64,000 bases of DNA, from contig JAEWAF010000035.1 of assembly GCA_023391815.1 (NCBI GenBank), positions 1 through 64,000 of the forward strand, given 5' to 3'. Position numbers and translations under genes: made by a program. Source of the stretch: Pseudomonadota bacterium. Its GTDB lineage: Bacteria > Pseudomonadota > Gammaproteobacteria > Steroidobacterales > Steroidobacteraceae. This document shows positions 9,759 through 17,832 of the stretch, piece by piece (the stretch's first letter is position 1; every line of letters starts with the position of its first letter). Below the pieces are notes generated by a model, which ran no database searches, was not told where the DNA came from, and was given only the letters and a program-made list of their open reading frames with translations.

Positions 9759-9858
9759 GGTCGGGTGGCGCGCAGCCATAAAACACCCTTCGGGGAAAAA
9801 CTGCGGGCCGTCCTAGAGCGGTGTTCAAGCACCCGACCGCCTCTCTGAACAGGAGGCG
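9759..9858 (+). ncRNA. Structured RNA element upstream of symE
   Basis: A perfect 9-bp long-range pairing (9759-9767 with 9830-9838) encloses a second stem (9782-9787 with 9820-9825) and a CCC-TTCG-GGG hairpin (86-95 of that block). A separate 6-bp hairpin (9838-9843 with 9853-9858) follows directly. The symE ribosome-binding site lies 16 nt later. Such nesting is unlikely by chance. It may be a cis leader controlling symE, or a separate small RNA. SymE toxins are classically controlled by an antisense RNA, and integron-borne small RNAs are known in xanthomonads. Which of these applies is not shown by the sequence. Confidence 0.55.
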
Positions 9859-9884
9859 AATTGAACTATCTCTAGGAGACAGCC

Positions 9885-10100
9885 ATGTCTAAAACGGTAA
9901 ATGCTCCGCCGAACTCCCGCCAACTCACGATTAGCCCGAGCCGCTACGAAGCCCATATGCGGCACTGGCCGCGACCACCGCTCGTGCCCTACATCCGCCT
10001 CCGCGGCTATTGGCTCGACAAGGCCGGCTTCGGCGTCGGCAAGCGAGTAAACATCCAGGTCACGGACCGCTGCATCACACTAGTCCCGGCAGACATCTAA
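9885..10100 (+). CDS. SymE-type toxin of a type I toxin-antitoxin module
   Basis: The 71-residue protein has the SymE core at residues 35-68: PYIRLRGYWLDKAGFGVGKR followed by VNIQVTDRCITLVP, an AbrB-like beta fold. E. coli SymE is an SOS-induced toxin with nucleoid-associated or RNase-like activity, repressed by the antisense RNA SymR. A strong ribosome-binding site (AGGAGA) lies 6 nt before the ATG. Immediately upstream is the structured RNA element. No protein antitoxin gene is adjacent. A repeat begins 50 nt after the stop codon, as in a gene cassette. Confidence 0.85.
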   Translation: MSKTVNAPPNSRQLTISPSRYEAHMRHWPRPPLVPYIRLRGYWLDKAGFGVGKRVNIQVTDRCITLVPADI

Positions 10101-10463
10101 TATCTGGATCAAGCGCGAGCGGATGAAACACAACGACCATTCGCTCGCACTCCACGTGGAGTGCGTGCTGTTAAATTCCACTCTCCGCGCGCATCTCCGC
10201 GGCACGCTCACGCGTTGTCCACACACGGAGGCGCGTTTGGCGAGTGGCGTGCCGCACTGTTTGCTCACGCGCTAAGGATCACACACCAATATATGCACGA
10301 GCTGTAGCACAAGCGAACAAACTCACAGCTCATGCCGCTTCCGAGCAAGCCGGAGACGCCGTCCGATACAACGAGAAAGTGCCACGCAAACCGAGAACGC
10401 CGACGCCGAACACCACGCTATTCTTCCAAGGCCAATGGACCGGCATGGATCAAGGAGTGACGC
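10101..10463. other. Spacer between symE and the DUF3800 gene
   Basis: It holds the repeat copy at 10151-10264, including a perfect 18-bp palindrome (10147-10164, GCACTCCACGTGGAGTGC). After that come about 200 bases without recognisable genes. An 83-codon frame at 10244-10495 overlaps the DUF3800 gene, lacks a ribosome-binding site and looks random. Confidence 0.5.
10151..10264. repeat. Cassette-flanking repeat, copy 1
   Basis: The left end (10151-10180) matches 12279-12308 at 24 of 30 positions, sharing TGGAGTG and TAAATTCCA. The right end (10242-10264) matches 12404-12426 at 19 of 23 positions, sharing AGTGGCGTG. The interior is diverged and shorter than in copy 2. It begins 50 nt past the symE stop. 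It could be an attC-like recombination site, a small non-autonomous element, or a REP-like sequence. No canonical attC core (GTTRRRY) was found. Confidence 0.5.
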
Positions 10464-11291
10464 GTGCCTCGTATTCTCAATTTCTACATGGATGATTCAG
10501 GAACCCGCGCGCCGAATCGGGAACCCCTGCCTTACAACAAGAATGCTCGTGAGTTCTTCGCTCTAGGAGGCGTTCTCATCGATGAGGAGGCCGAAGCAGC
10601 AGCTCGCAAGTTGTACGATGATCTTTGCACACGCTGGTCCATCAGCTACCCGCTGCACTCCGTTGAAATTCGTCATCGACAGGACCGATTTTCCTGGCTC
10701 GCCCGGGATCGATTCGAGCGAGCCAGATTCATGAGCGATCTCAGTCGGACCTTGCTGTCGCTCGATATTCTTGGTCTGGCATGCGTCATCGATCGCCCAG
10801 GGTACGATGCTCGGTATCGCGAGCGGTACGGCCACCGACAATGGCATCTGTGCCAGACGGCGTTTGCCATCGCCGTAGAGCGCGCGGCGAAGTACGCGCG
10901 GCGAATCGATCGTAAACTACGTGTACTGCCGGAGCGCACTAGCAAGGTCGATGACGACAGGCTCGTCCGATACTACGATGATTTGCGGACCAGCGGCCCG
11001 CCCTTTGCAATGATTTCGTCAGCGCAGTACTCACCACTCACAGCTGATGAGCTCAGCGAAACGCTCCACGAGATTCGATTCAAGACCAAATCATCACCGA
11101 TGGCTCAGGTCGCCGATCTATACCTCTGGCCAATCGCTCTCGCTGGCTATGAGCCACGGAACCGATCCTATGTCGCGCTGCAAGCCTCCGGTCGATTGAT
11201 TGAGAGCCGACTCTCCCGGTCGCAGCTCGATGTATGTGGATCGAAATACAGCTGCTTTGAACTAGTACGCCGACATCGGCGCGGACGCTAG
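10464..11291 (+). CDS. DUF3800 domain protein
   Basis: The 275-residue protein begins with ILNFYMDDSGT and FFALGGVLI, and near the C-terminus has MAQVADLYLWPIAL. This is the DUF3800 signature, predicted to adopt an RNase H-like fold with acidic residues (Asp10-Asp11 and the Asp of VADL) as candidate metal ligands. The start is GTG, 6 nt after AAGGAG. DUF3800 genes are frequent in defence and mobile regions, but a general function is not established. It lies between the two repeat copies. A terminator-like hairpin follows the stop. Confidence 0.8.
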   Translation: MPRILNFYMDDSGTRAPNREPLPYNKNAREFFALGGVLIDEEAEAAARKLYDDLCTRWSISYPLHSVEIRHRQDRFSWLARDRFERARFMSDLSRTLLSLDILGLACVIDRPGYDARYRERYGHRQWHLCQTAFAIAVERAAKYARRIDRKLRVLPERTSKVDDDRLVRYYDDLRTSGPPFAMISSAQYSPLTADELSETLHEIRFKTKSSPMAQVADLYLWPIALAGYEPRNRSYVALQASGRLIESRLSRSQLDVCGSKYSCFELVRRHRRGR

Positions 11292-11297
11292 AAACAA

Positions 11298-11326
11298 CAA
11301 AGGCCCAGATAATGTCTGAGCCTTTG
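11298..11326. terminator. Hairpin after the DUF3800 gene
   Basis: Arms CAAAGGC (11298-11304) and GCCTTTG (11320-11326), extended inward by CAGA/TCTG with one mismatch, form a stem with a short loop. It starts 7 nt after the DUF3800 stop codon. It lacks a downstream T-tract on the plus strand, so termination efficiency is uncertain. Confidence 0.5.
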
Positions 11327-11567
11327 AGGGCGGCCCTCTTACGAAGACCTCGTGGGCGAGGCCCGGTCGTTATATTACTCCGCACTGCCTTTCTGTCCAG
11401 AGGAAAAAGATTCCACTTACAAGACGGTCGGCATTGGACGGCCCGCGCCAGTTATGCTGTTATGAAGAAGACGCGGCAGCACGCGCGCAACATCCCGCGG
11501 CAATCTCACAGCGCTTCACCCTCGGCAACGCGCGCACGCATCCGCCGCGATGTGTACACTCCGCGCC

Positions 11568-12260
11568 ATGACCTCCCTCACCACCCCGCTCTCCGACGAC
11601 GAACTTGACCAACTCACCGAGTTCCTCGACTCCCTCCCAAGCCCAACGGCGATGAACATCGAGCGCATGGATGGCTTCCTCTGCGCGCTCGTGGTCGGGC
11701 CGGAACTCGTCATGCCCAGCGAATACTGGCCACACATCCTCGGCGGCGAGTCGGCAGAGCATGGCCCAGCGTTCGACTCGATGGAGCAAGCACAGACCAT
11801 CATGGGCATGTTCACGCGCCACTGGAACTCGATTGCGAGGACGCTCGCCCGCGACGACATCTACGTCCCAATCCTCGTACTGGATGACAACGGCCAGGCG
11901 CTCGGTAACGAATGGGCGAAAGGCTTCATGCATGGCGTAAGCCTGCGAGCCGCGAGCTGGCAGACGTTCCTGCACGACGAAGAGCGCGCCGGCGCGATCG
12001 TCCCGATGATGGCGCTGGCGCATGAGAACGATCCGGATCCGAGATCGCGTTTCGAGTCGCCGCCACCCGAGAAGCGAATAGAGCTGCTGCAAATGATGAC
12101 AGCGGGTATCGTGCAGATGTATCGCTACTTCGCGCCGATGCGCGCGCAACCGGTCGCATCAACGTTCGTGCGTGGCCAGCCGAAGACCGGCCGCAATGAA
12201 CCGTGCCCGTGCGGTAGCGGCAAGAAATATAAGCAGTGCTGTCTGACGCGAACGCATTGA
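11568..12260 (+). CDS. YecA/UPF0149 family protein with SEC-C zinc motif
   Basis: The 230-residue protein has an UPF0149/YecA domain (about residues 1-170), with the characteristic [16 protein letters not shown] and [11 protein letters not shown] segments. It ends in a SEC-C metal-binding motif, [15 protein letters not shown], as in the SecA tail. YecA-type proteins bind metal and, in E. coli, associate with ribosomes or SecA-related functions. The start was set at the ATG giving [12 protein letters not shown]; a Met six codons upstream would add no conserved residues. No clear ribosome-binding site was seen. Repeat copy 2 begins 18 nt after the stop. Confidence 0.85.
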   Translation: MTSLTTPLSDDELDQLTEFLDSLPSPTAMNIERMDGFLCALVVGPELVMPSEYWPHILGGESAEHGPAFDSMEQAQTIMGMFTRHWNSIARTLARDDIYVPILVLDDNGQALGNEWAKGFMHGVSLRAASWQTFLHDEERAGAIVPMMALAHENDPDPRSRFESPPPEKRIELLQMMTAGIVQMYRYFAPMRAQPVASTFVRGQPKTGRNEPCPCGSGKKYKQCCLTRTH

Positions 12261-12278
12261 TTGCATCGCCGCCCAAAT

Positions 12279-12426
12279 TCCAGCTGGAGTGTCTACTGCT
12301 AAATTCCAGCGCCCGCCATCACCGCTACTCAATGATCCTCTTACGCGTCCCGGCTCTCGCGCGCTTTGCCACATTAAAAGCCGCACGTAGCGCACACCGT
12401 TCACAGTGGCGTGTCGCGTTGTTGGC
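12279..12426. repeat. Cassette-flanking repeat, copy 2
   Basis: This is the partner of 10151-10264, with conserved ends (12279-12308 and 12404-12426) and a longer diverged interior. Just inside the left end the decamer AAATTCCAGC occurs twice (12275-12284 and 12301-12310). It follows the YecA-like gene directly and lies between two convergent genes. Confidence 0.5.
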
Positions 12427-12495
12427 TGCAGCCGCGTTCTCAGATTCACACGCCAACTCCGACCGCGACCCCTCGCAAGCGATTCCGGAGCGGCA

Positions 12496-13308
12496 CTATT
12501 CGTTCTTCGGCAGACCACGCGCGCCCGTGGTCGTCGCGGTGTCGAGCCCGCGAACGTTGCGAGCAGTTGCGCCCGTGAAATCCGCGTTGGTCAGGTTCGC
12601 CCCGGAGAGATCCGTGTCGGTGAACACTGCATCGCGCAGATCTGCCCCAGAAAGGTCTGCGCCCGACAGATTGGTGCCGCTGAAGTCGGCACGCATCAGC
12701 CTGGTCCGTCGCATCTTCGCGCGACTCAGATCTGAAAAGCTGAAATCGGTGCGCGAAAAATCCGAGTCGGAGAAGTCCGCCTCCATGGCCTTGGCGCTCA
12801 CGATGCTGGCGCGCATCAGCCCCATCGACTGATTCTTCATGTCCGGCGCGGCGTTCATGCGAACCAGTTGCGCCTTGGACAGATCGGCCTTGCGCAGATC
12901 GCCGATCAACCGCGCCCCGGTAAGATCGGCACCGATCAGCGTCGCGCCAGCGAGCTGAGACGAAAACAGCATCGCCTCACGCAGCGAGGCGCCCGACAGA
13001 TTGGCACCCTCCAGGAAACTGACCGTGAGATTGCATTTATCGAGTGTGGCGCGACTGAGGTTCGCGCCATTCAGCACCGAGGCCGAGAGATTGGCACCGC
13101 GAAAGTCGATTCCCGACAGATCAACGTCGATCAGATTCTTGGCGGTAACTTCGGGCTTCACCCCGGCATGCGAACCGTCGAGGATTTCGAGCAACTGCTC
13201 ACGATTGAGCCGCTCGTAGCCCTCCCACTCCGCCCCGAAGGTGGCGCCGGCGAAGATCACGCACATCAACGCCACATATCGCCGACCGGCTCGCGAAGAG
13301 ATGAACAT
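12496..13308 (-). CDS. Exported pentapeptide-repeat protein
   Basis: The 270-residue protein begins with a signal peptide (residues 1-about 26, hydrophobic YVALMCVIFAGATFGA). From about residue 66 it is an almost continuous A(D/N)LSX pentapeptide array (for example GANLSGASLREAMLF, FSGTNLSGADLSGADL) to about residue 245, predicting a right-handed quadrilateral beta-helix. A short non-repeat helix-rich segment follows the signal. Most pentapeptide proteins are cytosolic, such as the DNA-gyrase-protecting Qnr proteins. The signal peptide points to a periplasmic place, so a gyrase role is unlikely. Its function is unknown. Confidence 0.85.
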   Translation of the reverse strand: MFISSRAGRRYVALMCVIFAGATFGAEWEGYERLNREQLLEILDGSHAGVKPEVTAKNLIDVDLSGIDFRGANLSASVLNGANLSRATLDKCNLTVSFLEGANLSGASLREAMLFSSQLAGATLIGADLTGARLIGDLRKADLSKAQLVRMNAAPDMKNQSMGLMRASIVSAKAMEADFSDSDFSRTDFSFSDLSRAKMRRTRLMRADFSGTNLSGADLSGADLRDAVFTDTDLSGANLTNADFTGATARNVRGLDTATTTGARGLPKNE

Positions 13309-13402
13309 CCGGCGTGCCTCTTACGGTATTGCACCGGGTATACCGCCTACCGCCGCAACATTCAATTGTGACGCTGGCACGAGGAAGCTGCGCGCATCGC
13401 GC

Positions 13403-14515
13403 TCACCGCACCCCGCGCATACTGAGTTCCAACTCGCCGCCAAGGAACGCCGCCAGCCTCTCCGCCTCCTCCTCAATGCCCGGCTTCACCCACCGAGGCA
13501 ACTTCGCAAACGGTTCGATCTCAACAGCTAAAGTTCGCCCCTTCTGCTCATGTTTCCAAACACCCACCATCCGCCCATCGACGAGCAACACCGGCGACAC
13601 CCAGCCCTGCAGCCGATAAATCTTCTGGTGATACTTCGGCTCCACTAGCGCCGGGACGCGGCGTGATGCGCACACCACCCACTGATCGAACGCGGGCAGC
13701 AATCTCACGACTCCCTCGACCGGCTCGGTTGCTGCCAACTCGGCAAGGTCCTTCGTCAGCATCCAATATCGCTTGCCTTCGACAGTGACTTCCGTTGCCG
13801 CATCCCCCAACGCAGCGAGCCGGCGTTTCGCCTCGCCTTGATTGACGCCCCACCAGCGCGGGCCGAGATCGAGCGAGGTCGCGGGACCGTAGGTGCCGAG
13901 ATAACGCAGGGTGAGTTCATTGAAGGCCGCGTTGGTATCGACCTTCGCGGGCGCTTTGCGAAGCCACGTCGCTGGATGCGTGAAACGCGCGTTCGTCCCT
14001 TCAGTCGGCGCGAAGCACAGCGAGCCGATGAACGACGCGTACCGGAGTGAAGAGCTCCAAGTACCGAGCATCCCTTCCACGAGTTTGGGCGCGGCACCGA
14101 GATTCGTCATCGCTTCGGCTAATTCGATGCGGTTGAGAATCTTCCCGCGCAGCGCTTTATCGATGTACTCGGCGACCGCAGGCGCATCAGGATTTCTGAT
14201 GGGCCAGCCGCCCGGCTTCCAAATGCGGAGGCCCGCAGTCCACGTCCCTAGATCGGCGGCTGGGAGTACGTGCAACGTTGCACGCATCGCCCACATCTTG
14301 ATCAGCGTGCGCTTCTTCCAAAGCGCGTCGGAGACGTGCTCCCGCTGTAGACCGTCGATGCGCGCCCAGAGCGCGAGATCAATGGAGGACGGTGCCTGCG
14401 CATGTAGCCCGCGCAGGCGGTCAACAACAGCGACCAGTTGCTTGGGCGATGCGCGCTCGATGAGATAGTGGCGCCTCAGCCGCCACGCGATGGCTTGGTC
14501 CCAGGAAATATCCAT
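13403..14515 (-). CDS. Winged-helix DNA glycosylase-like protein (AlkZ/YcaQ superfamily)
   Basis: The 370-residue protein matches the HTH_42 family of tandem winged-helix proteins. Recognisable segments are WRLRRHYLIERAS, LRGLHAQAPSSIDLALWAR, KMWAMRATLHVLPAADL and LLPAFDQWVV. Family members AlkZ and YcaQ excise alkylated or crosslinked bases through a Q-x-Q or Q-x-D motif. Here the equivalent position reads His38-Ala-Gln40, an HxQ variant. Substrate is not predictable from sequence. The gene stands alone, on the minus strand, 94 nt upstream of nothing co-directional except the pentapeptide gene. Confidence 0.8.
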   Translation of the reverse strand: MDISWDQAIAWRLRRHYLIERASPKQLVAVVDRLRGLHAQAPSSIDLALWARIDGLQREHVSDALWKKRTLIKMWAMRATLHVLPAADLGTWTAGLRIWKPGGWPIRNPDAPAVAEYIDKALRGKILNRIELAEAMTNLGAAPKLVEGMLGTWSSSLRYASFIGSLCFAPTEGTNARFTHPATWLRKAPAKVDTNAAFNELTLRYLGTYGPATSLDLGPRWWGVNQGEAKRRLAALGDAATEVTVEGKRYWMLTKDLAELAATEPVEGVVRLLPAFDQWVVCASRRVPALVEPKYHQKIYRLQGWVSPVLLVDGRMVGVWKHEQKGRTLAVEIEPFAKLPRWVKPGIEEEAERLAAFLGGELELSMRGVR

Positions 14516-14603
14516 TTTCGTTGGCGTCGATTGCGAAGAATGACATCCGTCGTTGGAGCAATGTTCCTGGAGATCTCACACCAACGCAACCGAGATCGTG
14601 AAG

Positions 14604-15593
14604 CTAACGATTGATGAGCCCCTGCCCGCTCGAGTCTGGCTGAAGTGCTGAATGTTGGGCTCCATCGCCTGAGCCCTCTACCGGGCGCGCGATCTCATCC
14701 AGCATCCATTCTCGAAATGCCATCACGCGTGCGTCCTCACCGCTGCTCTCTGGATACACCAGGTGATACGCGTACCCTGGCGCCGGACTGAGCCCGATAT
14801 CGAACAGTCTCACCAGTCGTCCCCGGGCAAGGTCGCCAGCGATCATCGCCAGCTCAACCAGCCCGACGGCGTTGCCGTCGAGAATGGCTTGCACGACGTG
14901 GCTCGAATCGGCGAACGCGACGCATCGACTGTCGTCGAAGTCGCGAATGCCGGCGGCGTTCATCCACATGCGCCAGTTGGGCCATTCCATGTCATTCACT
15001 TTGCAATTCACATAGCAAAGCGTGTGCTCAAACAGATCGCGCGGAGTCTTCGGCGAAGGAGCCTTGGCGAGCAGCGTAGGACTACAAACGGCCGCTATCA
15101 CAGCATCGAACAGGCGGTGCGAACGTGTTCCCGCATACGTGCCAGCGCCGAAGCGGATCGCAACGTCGACGTCGTCCCGGTCGAAATCGCGAACCTGATC
15201 GGTGATGTCGAACGTCAGCTCCAGCCCCGGATGTGCAGCCTTGAATTGAGGTAACCGCGGCAGCAGCCAATGAGTTGCAAACCTCGGCCCCACAGTCAGA
15301 CGCAATTGATTCTGGCCTCGAGCAATGCGCCGCGCTCGACCGGCGGCGCGCTCCAACGTCTCCAGCGCATCGGTGGTCGCTTCAAAGAGCACCGCGCCGG
15401 CGGGCGTCAGTTGAATGTTCCGACTGCTACGCGCGAACAACACGATGCCGAGCTGATCTTCGATTTCTTTGATCTGGTAGCTGACAGCTGCGGGCGTCAA
15501 GCCCACCTCATCGGCGGCGCGAGTGAAACTCAGGTGCCGCGCGGCCGCTTCGAAGGTTCGTAGCGCGCGCGTGCCCGGCAGGATTCGATTCAT
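14604..15593 (-). CDS. LysR-family transcriptional regulator (GcvA-like)
   Basis: The 329-residue protein has an N-terminal winged HTH (residues 5-64: RALRTFEAAARHLSFTRAAD, AVSYQIKEIEDQLG) and a periplasmic-binding-like effector domain (about 90-305). LPGTRALRTFEAAARHLSFT is typical of the GcvA subgroup. It is transcribed divergently from the class-IV aminotransferase gene with a 78-nt gap, the usual layout for a LysR regulator and its target, so regulation of that gene is a reasonable inference. The last 25 residues are a low-complexity extension. Confidence 0.9.
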   Translation of the reverse strand: MNRILPGTRALRTFEAAARHLSFTRAADEVGLTPAAVSYQIKEIEDQLGIVLFARSSRNIQLTPAGAVLFEATTDALETLERAAGRARRIARGQNQLRLTVGPRFATHWLLPRLPQFKAAHPGLELTFDITDQVRDFDRDDVDVAIRFGAGTYAGTRSHRLFDAVIAAVCSPTLLAKAPSPKTPRDLFEHTLCYVNCKVNDMEWPNWRMWMNAAGIRDFDDSRCVAFADSSHVVQAILDGNAVGLVELAMIAGDLARGRLVRLFDIGLSPAPGYAYHLVYPESSGEDARVMAFREWMLDEIARPVEGSGDGAQHSALQPDSSGQGLINR

Positions 15594-15671
15594 CGATCTT
15601 CAAGCCAAATTTGTCGATGCCTCGAAAACTACTCGTTTCCCCGCATTCGTTCAAATCCCTAGGATGCGGCC

Positions 15672-16487
15672 ATGGCTACCGCACCCAACGCTCTCATCGC
15701 GCAAGTTAATGGCCGCACGGCCACCACCGAGGACCTGGCGCCGCTCGCCTTCGCAGGCTTCGCTCACTTCACCGCCATGCAGGTCCGCGGCGGTCGCGTG
15801 CGAGGACTCGATCTCCACTTGCAACGACTGCGCACCGCCTCGCTGACGCTGTTCGGTCGCGCCACGTCGGATGACCAGCTGCGCGCCCATCTTCGGTCGG
15901 CGCTGAACGCCGGACCGGCGGATGTATCCTTGACCGCGACCGTTTACTCGCGAGCCGGCGAGTTCACCTCTACTGGAACGAATGGCGAGCCCGATGTGCT
16001 GATCCGCACGGGGCCAGCGGCGTCCGGGCCCAAAGGTCCGCTCACCTTAGCGGCGTTCGAACACGAGCGAATGCTCCCCGCCATCAAGCACGTCGGCGAA
16101 ATCGCGAAGACCTACTACATGCGCGAGGCTGTGAAACAGGGCTTCGATGATGCCGCATTCCTAGACCGCCGCGGCCGATTGAGCGAAGCGTCCATCTGGA
16201 ATCTGGCGTTCTGGGATGGCGCCTCAGTGGTGTGGCCCGACGCCGCCTTCTTGACCGGAATCACCATGAGCATCGTTCGGCGGCAGTTGCACGCCCTGGG
16301 AATTCCACAGCGTATTCAGGAGATCTCGCTGACTGACCTGCCACAGGTTCGCGGCGCCGTCGTGATGAACTCATGGACGCCTGCCGTACCGGTGAGCAGG
16401 ATCGGCTCGGTGCAGTTGCCCGACGCGCCCGCCTTGCTCGATATCCTGCGCCGTGCGTACGAAGCCGAGCCTCTCGTCGAGCTCTAG
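15672..16487 (+). CDS. Class-IV (PabC/IlvE-like) PLP aminotransferase family protein
   Basis: The 271-residue protein has fold-type IV features: the presumed PLP-binding Lys139 in AIKHVGEIAK, AAFLDRRGRLSEASIWNLAF (phosphate/PLP region) and FLTGITMSIVRR. This length fits 4-amino-4-deoxychorismate lyase or branched-chain and D-amino-acid transaminase relatives. The sequence does not decide between these substrates. It is divergent from the LysR gene. There is no pabA/pabB or ilv gene nearby, so the pathway is open. Confidence 0.85.
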   Translation: MATAPNALIAQVNGRTATTEDLAPLAFAGFAHFTAMQVRGGRVRGLDLHLQRLRTASLTLFGRATSDDQLRAHLRSALNAGPADVSLTATVYSRAGEFTSTGTNGEPDVLIRTGPAASGPKGPLTLAAFEHERMLPAIKHVGEIAKTYYMREAVKQGFDDAAFLDRRGRLSEASIWNLAFWDGASVVWPDAAFLTGITMSIVRRQLHALGIPQRIQEISLTDLPQVRGAVVMNSWTPAVPVSRIGSVQLPDAPALLDILRRAYEAEPLVEL

Positions 16488-16513
16488 AAATCCACGCGGA
16501 GTCTGGCTGAGAC

Positions 16514-17011
16514 TCACCCACCCAACACAGTCGGATTCATCTTCCACACCGTGTAATTGAGCGCGGCTGCAAAGCTCACCCACAGCAAATATGGAACGAG
16601 CAACGCACCCGCGAGCGGCCGGATGCGCCAGAACGAGATCACTGTCGCTACAAGCAATACCCACAACAGAACGATGTCAACGAACGCCGCGCCGCCAAGA
16701 TGCCACGCGAAGAACAGCCAGCTCCACAAAGCATTCAGAGCGAGTTGCGCGAGAAACAGAGTCAGCGCGGCACGCGCGTGGTTGTATCCGCCTTCACGCC
16801 AGACTAGCCACGCCGCAATAGCCATCAATGTGTAGAGCACGGTCCACACTGGCCCGAACACAGAACCCGGCGGCGCCCACGTGGGCCGCGAGAGTGATAG
16901 GTAGAAAGGGCCCGCCTGTACGGAAGCGACCGCACCGAGTGCCGCCGCGATGAAACAAATCGCGAGCCAGGCAATGAGTCCCCCCACTTGGGCTTGTTTT
17001 GAGAGTGCCAT
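16514..17011 (-). CDS. tspO: TspO/MBR-family membrane protein
   Basis: The 165-residue protein was started at MALSKQAQVGGLIAW, because the longer in-frame extension is arginine-rich and not family-like. Five hydrophobic segments and the conserved FYLSLSRPTWAPPGSVFGPVW and ALNALWSWLFF blocks identify TspO. The family binds porphyrins and cholesterol-like ligands and is linked to tetrapyrrole and oxidative-stress signalling. It is convergent with the aminotransferase gene. Confidence 0.9.
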   Translation of the reverse strand: MALSKQAQVGGLIAWLAICFIAAALGAVASVQAGPFYLSLSRPTWAPPGSVFGPVWTVLYTLMAIAAWLVWREGGYNHARAALTLFLAQLALNALWSWLFFAWHLGGAAFVDIVLLWVLLVATVISFWRIRPLAGALLVPYLLWVSFAAALNYTVWKMNPTVLGG

Positions 17012-17261
17012 TCCCGCATCCCCCGATTGTTGCAACCGACGATCAAGATGCACGAATCGCCATGTCGCCGCTACAGCGAGCCCTCCGTTGCATCGACAAA
17101 GGAGTGCCCAGCAACACCCGATACCCATTCGCCGCTGAAAGCGCGGCGGCCAGACGGTCGACCCAACTCTATCGAATTCGGGCGATAGCGCATCCTGCAA
17201 GTGCGGGGCTCGAATCCACCGACAGTAGGAACTGATAGACCGGGCGTGCGTTCGCGTCGGT

Positions 17262-17792
17262 ATGGAGCAGACCTTCACCAAGCCGCCCGGCGGGCCGAGC
17301 GTCGTCGCGAGGAACATCGAAGCTCTGCTGCAAAGACAGAATCGAGAGCAGCAATCACGGACGTTTCAGCAGCGGATCGCTGACGCGATCACCGCCGCTG
17401 CGGGCAGCCTGCCGTTCGTCTATGTACATCTGGCGATCGTGATCGTGTGGGTGCTGATCAACGCCGGCTGGACGCCGCTGAAACCGTTCGATCCCAGCTT
17501 CGTACTGCTCGCGACGGCCGCTTCAGTCGAGGCCATCTTTCTCAGCACGTTCGTGCTGGTAACGCAGAATCGCATGCAGCGGGAAGCGGATCGTCGCGCG
17601 GATCTCGATCTACAGATCAGTCTGCTCACCGAGCACGAGTTGACGCGCGCCATCCAGCTCGTGAATGCGATTGCGAGCAAAGTGGGCGTGGAAGTACCGA
17701 TACCGGAGATCGACGAGCTACAACGCGACATCTCGCCCGAGCAAGTATTGGATGCCATCGATGACGCATCGACAAAGGACGCCGCCGGTTAG
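17262..17792 (+). CDS. DUF1003 family membrane protein
   Basis: The 176-residue protein has a cytosolic N-terminus, two transmembrane helices (about 50-72, FVYVHLAIVIVWVLINAGW; and about 82-105) and QNRMQREADRRADLDLQISL, the DUF1003 signature, after the second helix. Function is unknown. It stands alone, convergent with the lipoprotein gene. Confidence 0.85.
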   Translation: MEQTFTKPPGGPSVVARNIEALLQRQNREQQSRTFQQRIADAITAAAGSLPFVYVHLAIVIVWVLINAGWTPLKPFDPSFVLLATAASVEAIFLSTFVLVTQNRMQREADRRADLDLQISLLTEHELTRAIQLVNAIASKVGVEVPIPEIDELQRDISPEQVLDAIDDASTKDAAG

Positions 17793-17832
17793 ATTCGACG
17801 CAGATCAGCCCAGCGCACCGTGATGCACGAAC

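Noticed and set aside
10244..10495. 83-codon frame before the DUF3800 gene
   Set aside because: Overlaps the DUF3800 start, no ribosome-binding site, random composition.
17170..17240. GGGGCTCGAATCC resembles a tRNA T-arm
   Set aside because: No matching acceptor stem, anticodon arm or CCA end in either direction.
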